Source: Burhinus oedicnemus
Lineage: Eukaryota > Chordata > Aves > Charadriiformes > Burhinidae
DNA: 64,000 bases
NCBI GenBank assembly: GCA_008921705.1
Contig: VFFE01007128.1
Span: 2,269,673-2,333,672 of the forward strand
Direction of reading: 5' to 3'
A program made the translations under genes and the position numbers. Positions within the stretch are counted from its first letter, which is position 1; every line of letters begins with the position of its first letter. Under the pieces are notes generated by a model. The model searched no databases. It had not been told where the DNA came from and worked only from the letters and a program-made list of their open reading frames with translations. Positions 36,901-45,910 of this stretch are shown here, in pieces.

Positions 36901-39900
36901 GTTATACTATACTACATTACATTATCTAATTATGTTTCATTATAGTTTTTAATCTCTCTAGCTTCTATTAGCTCAGTCTACTTGACCTTAGTCAGGACTG
37001 TTCCCCATAGATGTACTGAGTTTCTAAGTTTTGTTTCATGACAGTTTGTAGGAAAATGTGTAGAAAAAACTCAGCCACACAGTCATGAATGTTTAACAAG
37101 GCGCCTACAGCAGATTTTAGTGGTCAGAACAATCCTTGCTCACATTTAGCTGAATTTGGGGAGATCAGTCATTTACAGAAATGTGTGAACCGGGATCCTT
37201 AATCACAGTCACTACTTACTGCTATTACTTTATAAAATAATGTAATTGCTTATTAAAATAATATTTTTCAGTATTCACAAAAATATCAAATTTGTTCCAG
37301 CATGTTCAATTAATTAAAAGTTTGTGGTCTGACCAGATGACATTCAAGAGTGCAGAGGATGGTGGTTCCTCATTGTGGCAGCAGCCACTCCAGTTTGCAG
37401 ATACTCCCAAGGAATCCCACCCAAAACACAGGCATCTTTGCAAAACAATACTTCGGTTTCATTTCTACCATTTCCCTTTTTTAAATGTTGAAAACTAAGG
37501 TGCTAAAATCTGCCAATATTTATCCTAGGACATTTAAAATATTGCTCCATGAGAAACACAGGGGAGAAAGCAAAGGCCAGCATGACTCAGTGTTGTTTAC
37601 TTTTAGCCACGTCCAAGCCTGATGCAGTGAGATGATGGGATACCTCAGAGGAAGAATTGGAAGGAATTGCAGCTTTCAGGAAAAAAAAGAAAGAGGGGGT
37701 GGGGGGTGTGGAGGTTGAAGGAAGAATATGTGATGCTTCCTCTGCAGGGTGTGCCTTGTTTTTCTGCTTTATCCATCCAGCTGATATCTTTCAACAACAA
37801 CAGAGGCACTTTAGCTTCTGCCTCTCCTTGCCACGCTGAGGGCAACTGATCCATACTTGCCGTTTGGTTCCCTTCTTATTTTAATTCTATGAACTTCTTT
37901 AGGATCAGACATTATGACGCTAAACTCACATGAAGGATGCCTTACTCCTACTGAAGGCTAAAGGAAAATAGCATCCCTGAATTTTTAGGGGGAGCACAAT
38001 TCCCTATCATTGCAGGTATTTCATATAACGTTAATCAAAGTTCACCTACATGTAAAGCAGTTAAGCTGGTTTTTTGTTGTTGTTGTTCTGACTGAACACA
38101 AAGCCCTCCTCATCATTGTGCCTTTCAGTTTCTGGGGAGGATTCCCAAACTGTCATACTTTTCAAAATTACTTGGTTTAGATTATTTGCATCGAAAATAA
38201 TCTTTTGGTGGGGAAAAATCTTAAATGCCAACTTTCTGAGAAAATATTTTGCCTAATTTTTAAACCTATATTGTATATGGGTTTAATATATTTTGGTATA
38301 TGTTCAATACCAAAATGCTGATTGTATGTTTTGCCATAGCAGTCCTAGGTAGACTTGAAAAATACCTCAGCTACCTGCAAAGCAAACATATTATTTCTCT
38401 CTATGGAGAATGAATGTGAAAGTTATTTGGAGTTACAACCTGGGAAGAAGCACAGTTCCTGCCTAGTCGCTTGTTCCCTAGCTCTGTCCTCTCCAGCCCC
38501 AAAGGAACAGTTTTTTAAAAAATTTGTATTAGCTTGCTCTCCCTGACAAAGGCACTAGATTCTGTTCAGCTATTTCTTTTCTGCCAATACAACCATGTGT
38601 AAAGATCTGTTCTCTACTGGAAGGGCAGTTTCACAATGATATGGGAAAACGAATGCTTAAAATGTAGAGAAAATGATTTAAAATATTTCACTCCCCCAGG
38701 GCAGATTCCCAGCTCCCCTGATAAGTAAATTTTTCAAACCTCGCTTATTGTCAGCAAACCTGCTGGAACACAACTCCTGAACCTATAAAAATATAACCTT
38801 ACATAACTCTGACAGTCTTCAGTATTACCGTTGCACATAAAGTTGTTAGAGTTTTATGGGAACTACACAGTCTGCCAGAAAAACACAGGACAGCAGTCCA
38901 GATTCTTGGACTATGCGACACATTTATGTGAAGTGATGGCCAAGAAGGATTACAGAGTATTAAAAGTAAATGTATATGACATATTTTAGATAAAGCTACA
39001 TACATTACTATAGGAAAGGAAATAGCTGTACAAATGACTTCTTAGCAAAGCCAGCTAAAAGCTGCTGGGTAGTCTGCCAAGGTTGTAATATAACCACAAG
39101 CATGTGCTGAACACTTCTTAGAGCTCTTAGAATAGAGAAACTGTTTTCTTTAGCCAGCTGAAAAAGTCCCAGTCTCTTGAAATAACAGAACCATAATTGA
39201 GCTAGAGAGACTCTTCTAGCTTCAGCAAACCAGTTGGAAAGATTTCAGCTGATACCTGAATGCTACATTGCTTTATCTCTATTACCCATAACGTTTCCTA
39301 AACCTATTTTCCTCTAAAGAACTGAATTAGCTGTCACTCTGCCTCTCTGTGGATTTCTTCTATAGACGAGATTCTGTAGTTGAGAAAACAACAGCTTCAT
39401 GACTTTCATGACCCAGACACAAAGGGAATCAATGGCTCTTCCAGTCTTGCAGACTTATCAGATCCTGCATTAGGCAGAGTGTTTTCAGGAAGGTGTTCAC
39501 AGCCCTTGGCTAAAACGGACAGGCAAAAAGTCTTAGTCACCTTCTAAGATCAGATGCTAAATGAGGAAGCCTAACAGCACCTACAGCTTATTTCTTCACG
39601 GCACTGGAACTGCCTTTCTTACTCGGGTGCTGTTGCAAGCTATTCTGAGCCTCAGCAGTATCTGCTGAAAGAATTTTGTTGTTTAAATTCAGGCTAACCA
39701 GACCCTTGAATGTACCACTTTCCCTCACTTTGGTAAATCATCCTCTTTTTAAAGAGGGTGCAGCCTTAGTCTTGCAAGTTTTGTAGTCCTTGGCTTCCCT
39801 ACATCCTTCCTGCACATCCCAAAGACAGTTGACAGGGGGGAAAAAAAGTCAGCTTGGCTTAGTGAACAATATTGTCTAACAGGGGTTAAACGAGGTGGGG

Positions 39901-42900
39901 GCACAAGAAAGCCTGGACTACTACAGTTGCACAGCCCTTCTCTGGCTTTGGGCGAGCTACAGAGAGTGGGTACGCCGCAGTCGAAAAGCAGGAGTAAATG
40001 GCAGCACAGCAGAGAAGTGGGAGTCAGGATGATCATGAAATGCCAGAAGACATCAAGTTTCTCCCATGGTCAATAAAGCCCGAGTGCAGACGCAGCTCTG
40101 CTGCAGCTTTGTGGTAATGCTTCTCACAACGTCCAGGCTAACCGGGATGCTCACGTCTTGTTGGCAGCAGCCACATTAAGTCTGCAATGAAACCGCTCTG
40201 TCTGGACTTCTTAAATACAATCAATTCTTCTCTTCTCCCTCTATCCCCCAATATATGATGAAGAGCAGATCCATGGGATGCTTCAGTAAACGCTTCTTCA
40301 GTGCTGCCTCCATTTGTAGTCTGAATTTTTTAATGGTAAAAACTTTATGCTGTTATAATCAAAATTATTATTTTCCTCCAGATTCAATTTTGAGCTTTTG
40401 AAGATGTAATACTGAGTTATATTGGAAAACTAACTTTGGATATTTTTTCCCTTATATTTAAGGCATGTGTGTATGATTCCAAATGCAATTTGCATCTGCT
40501 TTTCAGATTGTAAGGTGGGCCACACTAATTGCTGTAATCTCAGCCCCTCGACAGCAGGAAGCAAGTTTATTTATGAGCATACGCTGTATTTCACATCATG
40601 CTTTTCTGGATAAAGTCAGTCGCAGATTAAAGGTAACCTCTAGCTTGGCCCTAGTAATAATGCAACATAAAGGTGCAGAAAGCAACTGTTTCAGCTTCAC
40701 TGGTATTCTTCAGATAAAACGATTAAAATTACATCACTCGTTTGGTACGAGAGTCGTTTTAACCGAACACTGTAAACAGATCAATGTCTCCTGCTTTGCG
40801 TCAGCATCTCTATAGTAGCAGGAGACAATTATCCTGTGACATCCTATTCTGCTGCCAACACCTAGCTTCTAATGCAGGCTTTGAACTGAAGTTGTCTTTA
40901 GTGATCCTGTCAACACACAGACTAATTTATTGTTTTATGCTTTCTTATACTTCTTTTTTTTTTCTGTAAAGCCCACATTCTAGGCCTGAATGTCACAGGA
41001 GTTCTTAGTGAACTGTGTCTAAAAACTGGAAAGGAAATTTGGTGGGAAATTTTGGAGGGCTTAATTTGCGCAGATGCGAGGAAAAGTAATCATTCATTCA
41101 GATCCCTTTCTCCGAGTCTCTGGAGAAGGACATATCCAGCACTGAAGTGTTTAATCCTAGTTGTTTAATGGCTTTTGCTGTCCATGAATACGATGTCTAC
41201 GCCCTACAGTCTCATTTCAGCATCAAAATATCAATCGTACCACATGCTTTCGCACCGTCATTTATAAATGTAACAACGCTCTCCTATCGCTTTGTCAGCT
41301 TGCTGTGTGACATACTCCAGATGTCCTGGCTGGCAGAACACTGTTATTAGCACACTACAAGCAAACTTGCCTGAATTTTTTGGTTTTGTTTGAAACTTTT
41401 TCTATGTCTTCTTGCCAATGAATTTTGCTTTTCATTATCTACACCTTAAAGCTTTACTTTAATCCATTTGATCTAACTATTGCTTTCTGCAGTGACTGAA
41501 AAGGTAAATGTTTGCTTTCAAGTGGGTTAATTTAAAACAATTAGAGGCATATCTATGGAAGTCAATGAAAATTTGCTTCTGACATTAGCCAAGGTCAGCT
41601 CTATTTCAGCCACTATTAGCATATTACAGCAACCCCAAAAAAACTCCAGATAGTTGAGCTGCTCTGAGGTACTGAGTTCATTTTTGCACATATGTTATCC
41701 CATATAAAACACTGGCATTAACAACAAATAGCTCTTCATTGTCTTCAGCACTGATTTTGTGATATTAAAAATTCTTACTGTGATTTTCCAAGTACATTTG
41801 CTGTTTGGAGGGTAGACTCCAGGAAATCCTTCACTCCCAATAAACCCTGACTCTCCAGATACAACTCCTCCACATGCAAACGTAGGCCTGAGAATAATAG
41901 GAAAAATAGTGCTTAATTTTAAAATGTATTTCATTTATTCTGTATATACTAGTAAAGAGACACAGACTATCTTATACTTAAAAACACAACTTAAATATTT
42001 TAAGACATTGCAAACTTTAAACATATGCTTATTACTTACGTAATTTCATTATTGACATAGCATGTGCAATTTAACATGCAAACTTAGGTGTAGAGAAAAT
42101 TAACTACTTGGACCTTATATCTGGGTTTATACAGACTGTTATCCTTCCTTCCTTTTTTAATTCATAAGCTGGAAGGTGCGGTGGTATGATACATCATTGC
42201 AAATTGCTATTATAATGAAAAAAATTATTAAGAAGTCATTAGTAATGACTTTTTATAGTATATATAATAGTAGTTAAAATAGCACAGTAATAAAAATAAC
42301 ATTTGATTCCTTTCTATTCCACCCTGAAATGCTCTGAATTTAGGTATTTTAATCAAGTAAATCGCTGTGGAAGTTTTCCACACCACACGAACACAATCCA
42401 CCACGTGCGCAAGTCCTGCTACTCTAGGCTGGTGACGAATCGTCCATCCTGATTTTACCAGTGTGAGGATGTGGAAGGCTAAAAAGGTCAGGTGTCCGCT
42501 CCCTGCTCCGGCCGTCCTGGGCTGCGCTGCGGGGGCACACGGGGAGCCCCGGAAACCCCCCGCGCAGAACCACAGCCTTACTCACGAGGGTGAGTGAACA
42601 CTCTGCTGAGCTTCAGTTATATTATATTATATTATATTATATTATATTATATTATATTATATTATATTATATTATATTATATTATATTATATTATATTAT
42701 ATTATATTATATTATATTATATTATATTATATTATATTATATTATATTATATTATATTATATTATATTCCATTCCGTGTTACGTTATACGGGGCCGGTGC
42801 TCTCGCAGTGGGCTGCTTCCGTGGAAAAAGCCCCCTCCCGTGCCCTCCCTTGATGCAGTGAGGGGCTATAAAGCACCCGCGGGTGCTGCCCGGGGGCAGC

Positions 42901-43105
42901 AGAGGTGTCCGCGGACCCCACGGACGCGCGGTGGGCACCGCTCCCGCCGAGGGAGGGAAGGAGAGAGGAGCGCGGCGCGGGCGCGGAGGGAAGGAGGGAG
43001 GGAGGCGCGGTACCTGTGCGGCGGGGCCGCGGGGCGCGCCGCCCCCGCCAGCAGCAGGAGCAGCGGCGGCAGCAGCAGCGGCGGCCGCGGGGCGGCGGGC
43101 GGCAT
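15785..43105 (-). CDS. PCOLCE2: PCOLCE2, procollagen C-endopeptidase enhancer 2 (complete, 9 exons)
   Basis: Nine exons on the minus strand: 43105-43014, 41887-41779, 34019-33764, 32085-31961, 28832-28696, 23841-23687, 19873-19790, 17729-17562 and 15915-15785. They total 1257 bases (418 aa plus stop; human is ~415). All introns are GT-AG and all phases join. The product is a secreted glycoprotein that binds fibrillar procollagen C-propeptides and stimulates BMP1/tolloid cleavage in the extracellular matrix. Order: Leu/Ala/Pro signal peptide (about 1-27), CUB1 (C36 to ~147, with [17 protein letters not shown] and the Ca2+-site region [14 protein letters not shown]), CUB2 (C157 to ~269, with [10 protein letters not shown] and [12 protein letters not shown]), a Thr/Pro linker (~277-290), and an NTR/netrin-like domain (C300-C418) with paired cysteines. 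The start at 43105 is chosen because a signal peptide follows directly and the -3 base is a purine. Its promoter lies in a CpG island. Confidence 0.97.
15916..19789 (-). other. PCOLCE2 introns 8 and 7
   Basis: Introns flanking exon 8 (17562-17729). AT-rich, with a T run near 18,910. No repeat family or RNA gene recognised. Confidence 0.8.
17562..17729 (-). CDS. PCOLCE2: PCOLCE2 exon 8, NTR domain core
   Basis: 55 codons between split codons: [20 protein letters not shown] to CKQCPLIRR. The acceptor is ttctag and the donor gag|gtaagt. Confidence 0.97.
19790..19873 (-). CDS. PCOLCE2: PCOLCE2 exon 7, start of NTR domain
   Basis: 27 codons flanked by split codons: [19 protein letters not shown] to NYCSSNF. 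The acceptor is caaaaag and the donor ttg|gtaagt. It carries the first NTR cysteines. Confidence 0.96.
19874..23686 (-). other. PCOLCE2 intron 6
   Basis: 3.8 kb. Holds the T-rich tract at 21741-21829, a hairpin-like inverted repeat at 23428-23464 and an imperfect ~20-base direct repeat at ~23,500-23,540. Otherwise featureless. Confidence 0.8.
21741..21829. repeat. Long T-rich homopolymer tract
   Basis: About 90 bases of T runs broken by single or double G. In PCOLCE2 intron 6. It may be simple sequence or the remnant tail of a minus-strand retrocopy; the right flank is not recognised. Confidence 0.9.
23687..23841 (-). CDS. PCOLCE2: PCOLCE2 exon 6, end of CUB2 and Thr-rich linker
   Basis: Completes Ala240, then [18 protein letters not shown] to [14 protein letters not shown], followed by a linker rich in Thr and Pro. 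The acceptor is tttcag and the donor tcaa|gtaagt. The linker is the part least like the human protein, although its length looks the same. Confidence 0.95.
27284..27345. repeat. A/C-rich low-complexity stretch
   Basis: After a G run the sequence becomes AAAACAAAAC/AACCAACC-like. A similar A/C-rich stretch is at ~27,610-27,646. Both lie in PCOLCE2 intron 5. Confidence 0.7.
28008..28115 (+). repeat. G-rich tract with quadruplex potential
   Basis: More than ten runs of three or more G separated by short T-rich loops. It lies in PCOLCE2 intron 5 on the template strand for that gene. Confidence 0.8.
28696..28832 (-). CDS. PCOLCE2: PCOLCE2 exon 5, CUB2 core
   Basis: 45 codons plus two bases, [20 protein letters not shown] to [12 protein letters not shown]. 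The acceptor is ccctgcag and the donor agc|gtaagt. Confidence 0.97.
28833..31960 (-). other. PCOLCE2 intron 4
   Basis: 3.1 kb, AT-rich. Nested short open frames near 30,390-31,300 look random. Nothing else recognised. Confidence 0.8.
31961..32085 (-). CDS. PCOLCE2: PCOLCE2 exon 4, start of CUB2
   Basis: Completes Gly153, then [15 protein letters not shown] to [11 protein letters not shown]. The acceptor is cttgcag and the donor cag|gtaagg. A longer open frame on the same strand through this exon is out of frame with the protein and continues into probable LTR-derived intron. Confidence 0.96.
32125..32490 (+). mobile_element. Probable old LTR fragment related to the 45 kb LTR
   Basis: The stretch has the same order of motifs as the minus strand of the 44.9-45.9 kb LTR: GATGGTGGCACCTCTGGGA, a degraded TATTT box, a GA-rich block, then GGTGCTGGAGCAG, CAGCCCGTGG and a TTCCTGAAGGAACTG repeat. 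It is diverged and shortened. It lies in PCOLCE2 intron 3, starting within ~50-100 bases of the exon 4 acceptor, in antisense to the gene. Confidence 0.5.
32491..33089 (-). other. Part of PCOLCE2 intron 3
   Basis: Lies between the probable LTR fragment and the ancient CR1. No clear feature; the right part may belong to the CR1 remnant. Confidence 0.7.
33090..33700 (-). mobile_element. Ancient degenerate CR1/L3-like LINE fragment
   Basis: Read on the plus strand, several landmarks of reverse-complemented amniote CR1/L3-type elements appear in the right order: GATGGGAACATCAGAATGG followed by CACACAGTATTGAAGATG, GGATTTGTAGTGGCATGAT, TCTTAAGTGGTAATAGCC, CATTTATCTATACTGAATTTC and GAACACGTTGAACAGCAC. 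It has many substitutions and small indels, so it is old. It ends near exon 3 of PCOLCE2. Confidence 0.7.
33764..34019 (-). CDS. PCOLCE2: PCOLCE2 exon 3, rest of CUB1
   Basis: 85 codons plus one base, [19 protein letters not shown] to [10 protein letters not shown]. The acceptor follows a run of CT repeats (ctctctctgcag) that shows as a GA-rich tract on the plus strand at 34026-34048. The donor is gag|gtaatt. Confidence 0.97.
34026..34048. repeat. GA-rich tract forming the exon 3 polypyrimidine tract
   Basis: GAGAGAGAGGGAGGGAGGG on the plus strand. On the minus strand it is the CT-rich stretch just before the PCOLCE2 exon 3 acceptor, so it has a likely splicing role. Confidence 0.85.
35631..35650. 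repeat. (ACT) trinucleotide repeat
   Basis: Nearly seven perfect ACT units in PCOLCE2 intron 2. Confidence 0.95.
41779..41887 (-). CDS. PCOLCE2: PCOLCE2 exon 2, start of CUB1
   Basis: 36 codons after completing Arg31. Reads [18 protein letters not shown] and on to KCTWKIT. The acceptor is attctcag and the donor aca|gtaaga. The match to PCOLCE2 CUB1 is near exact. Confidence 0.97.
41888..42616 (-). other. PCOLCE2 intron 1 outside the microsatellite
   Basis: AT-rich left part with a perfect 9-base inverted repeat at 42233-42251. A GC-rich shore at ~42,480-42,590 leads into the pentanucleotide array and CpG island. Confidence 0.75.
42617..42768. repeat. ATTAT pentanucleotide microsatellite (~30 copies)
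   Basis: A seemingly uninterrupted period-5 array, about 152 bases, in PCOLCE2 intron 1 directly beside the CpG island. The Tyr/Ile/Leu-rich open frames across it are artefacts of the period-5 array. Confidence 0.97.
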
Positions 43106-43500
43106 CTCCGGGCGGCGGCTGTGGCAGGGCTGGGGCCGCGGAGCCGCTCCTCCGGCTGCCGCCTGCTCCTCCCGTGTGCGCCGGGGCCGGGGGAGGAGGC
43201 AAAGGCTTCCGCGGCCCTCCGCCCCCGGGGCAGGGCAGTGCCGGGCAGGGCCGCCCGCCCCTGCCCCTTTCCCCGCGGGCCCTGCCCCGGGTGTGCCCAG
43301 CCCCGCCCCGGTGTCTCCCGGGGAAGGTGGGTGGCGGTGCTGGGGCTGCGGCCGCGGCCCCGGGGGCACCCCCGGCACCGCGTACTTCGGGCCCGCAGGG
43401 GCTGAAGGGGCGCGCAGCGACCCCCGCCCCCGTCAGCGGGGTGTCCCCAAACCCCGCAGCCTCCTGCAACGCCCTGCGCCCTGTCCTCAGGTGGCACAGT
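42770..43500 (-). promoter_or_regulatory. CpG island and putative PCOLCE2 promoter/5' UTR
   Basis: Very GC- and CpG-rich block around exon 1 in otherwise AT-rich DNA, with several CCCCGCCC/GGGGCGGGG-type Sp1 sites and no clear TATA box. Many long open frames on both strands here come from the lack of AT-rich stop codons. The transcription start is not fixed by sequence alone; somewhere in ~43,120-43,450 is likely. Confidence 0.75.
43014..43105 (-). CDS. PCOLCE2: PCOLCE2 exon 1, start codon and signal peptide
   Basis: 30 codons plus two bases: MPPAAPRPP, two Leu-rich runs, then [11 protein letters not shown] and the first two bases of Arg, ending at cacag|gtaccg. The hydrophobic core and small residues fit a cleavable signal peptide. 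It is very GC-rich. The frame stays open upstream to another ATG at 43378, but that extension is Pro/Gly/Arg-rich and would bury the signal peptide. Confidence 0.9.
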
Positions 43501-44887
43501 GGGGGCGTTTGTCCCGACCATGAATGAACTCAGTGTCACCATTTGTGCAGTCGTGTGCAGCTTCGCCAATGCTCAAAAAATAGTAACGCTACTTTAAAAG
43601 TTATTCTTTATTTAAATTCTAAAGTAAACTGAGAATGCTTCATTTTGTTTACCAGTTGGTAATCTTGACCCATTTTAGTAGCCTTTTCACTCTGGCTGTG
43701 AAAGATACTCTTTACAGGGCTGTGGCAGAGCTCACAGTGAAGAACTCAGTACTTGTGTGTTTGTAGGATTCGGGCCAAAGTTGTTTGAGAAAAGAAATGA
43801 AAAGTTAAGTCGGTATTCTCACTGAACACAAGAAAGCTTGACAGTTTTTAAAAATGTTTACTGAAACCACATTGTTAGTGCTGTTGGATGATGACATACA
43901 GATTATCATGTCAATAAATGATAATTTAAGGATTGTTTTAAGAAGAGCTTGCCCCTCTTCTTGCTTTAAGTGCTTCTTCCCGTACGCACCTCTTGCAGGA
44001 GAAGAAGGTAAGTCAGTAGTAAAGTGTTCAGGCACAGGCAACTGAAGCAAAGACTGGAGGAAGTAAACAGAGAATCTGCTGCATACGAGGCAGAATATAA
44101 ACCTATTATCTTATTTTTAGCTTATTTATTAAGCACTTAACACTACTATTCTTGCAAAATACAAAGAAGGGCAGTCCCACTCCCAAAGCTTGAAGTGCTG
44201 TGGGTTAGAGAGGATGCCCTGAGGATTAAACAGAATGAGGATGCTGCAATTTAGCTGGTGGAATACCTGTACTCTCCTTTCTGCAGCGCTGGATGAAGAA
44301 AGCAGTAGAATAACCTGGATCCATGCTTGCTAAATTTCCAAGAGGATTTGTGTGGGAGAGGTGCACCTGCTGTTGGGACATCCCAGATCTTTGGAGGCAG
44401 CCTGCAAAACGGCTTGGTAAGTAAGAGGTGGCAGCAGTGTTCCTGTGTGCACGGAGACAATGGAAGACAACAAAGAGCTGAGGTGCGCACGGGTTTTGCC
44501 AAGGCCCAGGTTTTGTACGAGTGCGTGTTTGTCAGCAGCACCACATTCCCCAGTGGGGCTGGAGGAAGGAGCAGGACACATGTAGGCAAGGCCTGGTGAA
44601 GGATTGGGGCCGGGGACCCCAGTCCTCAAAAAGGGGGCTGTGGAAACAGAGAAGATCGTAACGTGGTCAGAGCAGAGATAATATTTACAGCTGTGTTCTG
44701 AACCGATTTGAAGTGACAGAATTGGGAAATGAGAAAGCTCAAAGGGAGAGATCTACTTACTCTATGACCAACAGGATGCTGGTTAGCACCCAAAGTTTAA
44801 CCACTACCACTAGGTATACTGATTTTAGTCATGAAGGTAATGTAATGTTCATAAAAATTGCTAGATATGGAAGTCAATGTATATGAC
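43501..44887. other. Intergenic, upstream of PCOLCE2
   Basis: No recognised gene. A plus-strand open stretch from 43854 ends at a good donor (aag|gtaagt, GT at 44008-44009), which could mark a divergent non-coding exon. Short overlapping frames at 44,250-44,630 are not convincing. Confidence 0.6.
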
Positions 44888-45905
44888 TGTGGTGGGTTGA
44901 CCCTGGCTGGACACCAGGTACCCACCAAAGCTGTTCTGTCACTCCCTTCCTCAGCTGGACAGGGGAGAGAAAATATAACAAAAGGCTCATGAGTCGAGAT
45001 AAGGACAGGCAGAGATCACTCACCCATTACTGTCACAGGAAAAACAGACTCAACTTGGGGAAAAATTAATTTAATTTATTACCAATCAAATCAGAGTAGG
45101 ATAATGAGAAAATAAAATCTAAATCTTCAAACACCTTCCCCTCACCTCTCCCTTCTTCCAGGGCTTAACTTTACTCTCAAATTCTCTACCTCCTCCCTCC
45201 AAGTGGTGCCGGGGACAGTTCTCCACGAACTTCTCCAACGTGAGTCCTTCCCACAGGCTACAGTTCTTCACGAACTGCTCCAGCGTGGGTCCTGTCCACG
45301 GGGTGCAGTCCTTCAGGAACGGACTGGGTCCTCCATGGGGTCACAAGTCCTGCCAGCAAACCTGCTCCAGTGTGGGCTTCTCTTCCCACAGGGCCACAGG
45401 TCCTGCCAGCAGCCTGCTCCAGGGCAGGCTTCCCACAGGGTCACAGCCTCCTTTGGACATCCACCTGCTCCGGCATGGGGTCCTCCATGGGCTGCAGGTG
45501 GATATCTGCTGCACCATTAACCTCCATGGACTGCAAGGGGACAGCCTGCCTCACCGTGGTCTTTACCACAGGCTGCAGGGGAATCTCTGCTCCAGCTCCT
45601 GGAGCACCTCCTCCCCTCCTTCTTCACTGACCTTGGTGTCTGCAGAGTTGTTGCTCTCACATATTCTCGCTCCTCTCTCTGGCTGCAATTGCTGTTGCAC
45701 AGCTTTTTTCCTCCTTCTTAAATATGTTATCCCAGAGGTGCTACTACCATCGCTGATGGGCTCGGCCTTGGCCAGTGGTGGGGTCTGTCTTGGAGCTGGC
45801 TGGCATTGGCTGTGTAAGACACGGGGGAAGATTCTAGCAGCTTCTCACAGAAGCCACCCCTGTAGCCCCCCTGCCACCAAAACCTTGCCACACAAACCCA
45901 ATATG
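44888..45905 (-). mobile_element. Solo LTR of an avian endogenous retrovirus (~1.0 kb)
   Basis: The plus-strand left edge is TGTGGTGGGTTGACC and the right edge is near AAACCCAATATG. The 5-mer ATGAC flanks both sides (44883-44887 and 45906-45910), a target-site duplication of the size used by ERVL-type integrases. In minus orientation it has a TATTTAAG promoter-like motif, many imperfect CCTGCTCC/CACGGG-type internal repeats, and an AATAAA near 45,080 before a short tail ending CCACCACA. No gag, pol or env is attached. I recall this LTR type as abundant in Neoaves (TguLTR5-like); the family name is unverified. Long open frames inside it are not genes. Confidence 0.8.
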
Positions 45906-45910
45906 ATGAC

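Larger units (their letters stand above)
34020..41778 (-). other. PCOLCE2 intron 2 (largest)
   Basis: 7.8 kb. Apart from the GA tract at its 3' splice site and the ACT repeat, I see no gene, recent transposon or RNA. Short open frames at 36,484-36,847 and 40,483-40,815 show no homology I recognise. Confidence 0.8.

Noticed and set aside
42590..43523. Plus-strand open frames of 309 and 87 codons across the microsatellite and CpG island
   Set aside because: They arise from the period-5 ATTAT array (Tyr/Ile/Leu repeats) and from stop-poor GC-rich sequence. The real coding here is PCOLCE2 exon 1 on the minus strand.
42762..43569. Minus-strand frames of 235 and 261 codons in the CpG island
   Set aside because: They are out of frame with the PCOLCE2 signal peptide and consist of Pro/Gly/Ala/Arg-rich composition typical of non-coding CpG islands.
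44888..45905. Full endogenous retrovirus
   Set aside because: Only one LTR is present. There is no primer-binding site, gag, pol, env or second LTR before the target-site duplication.
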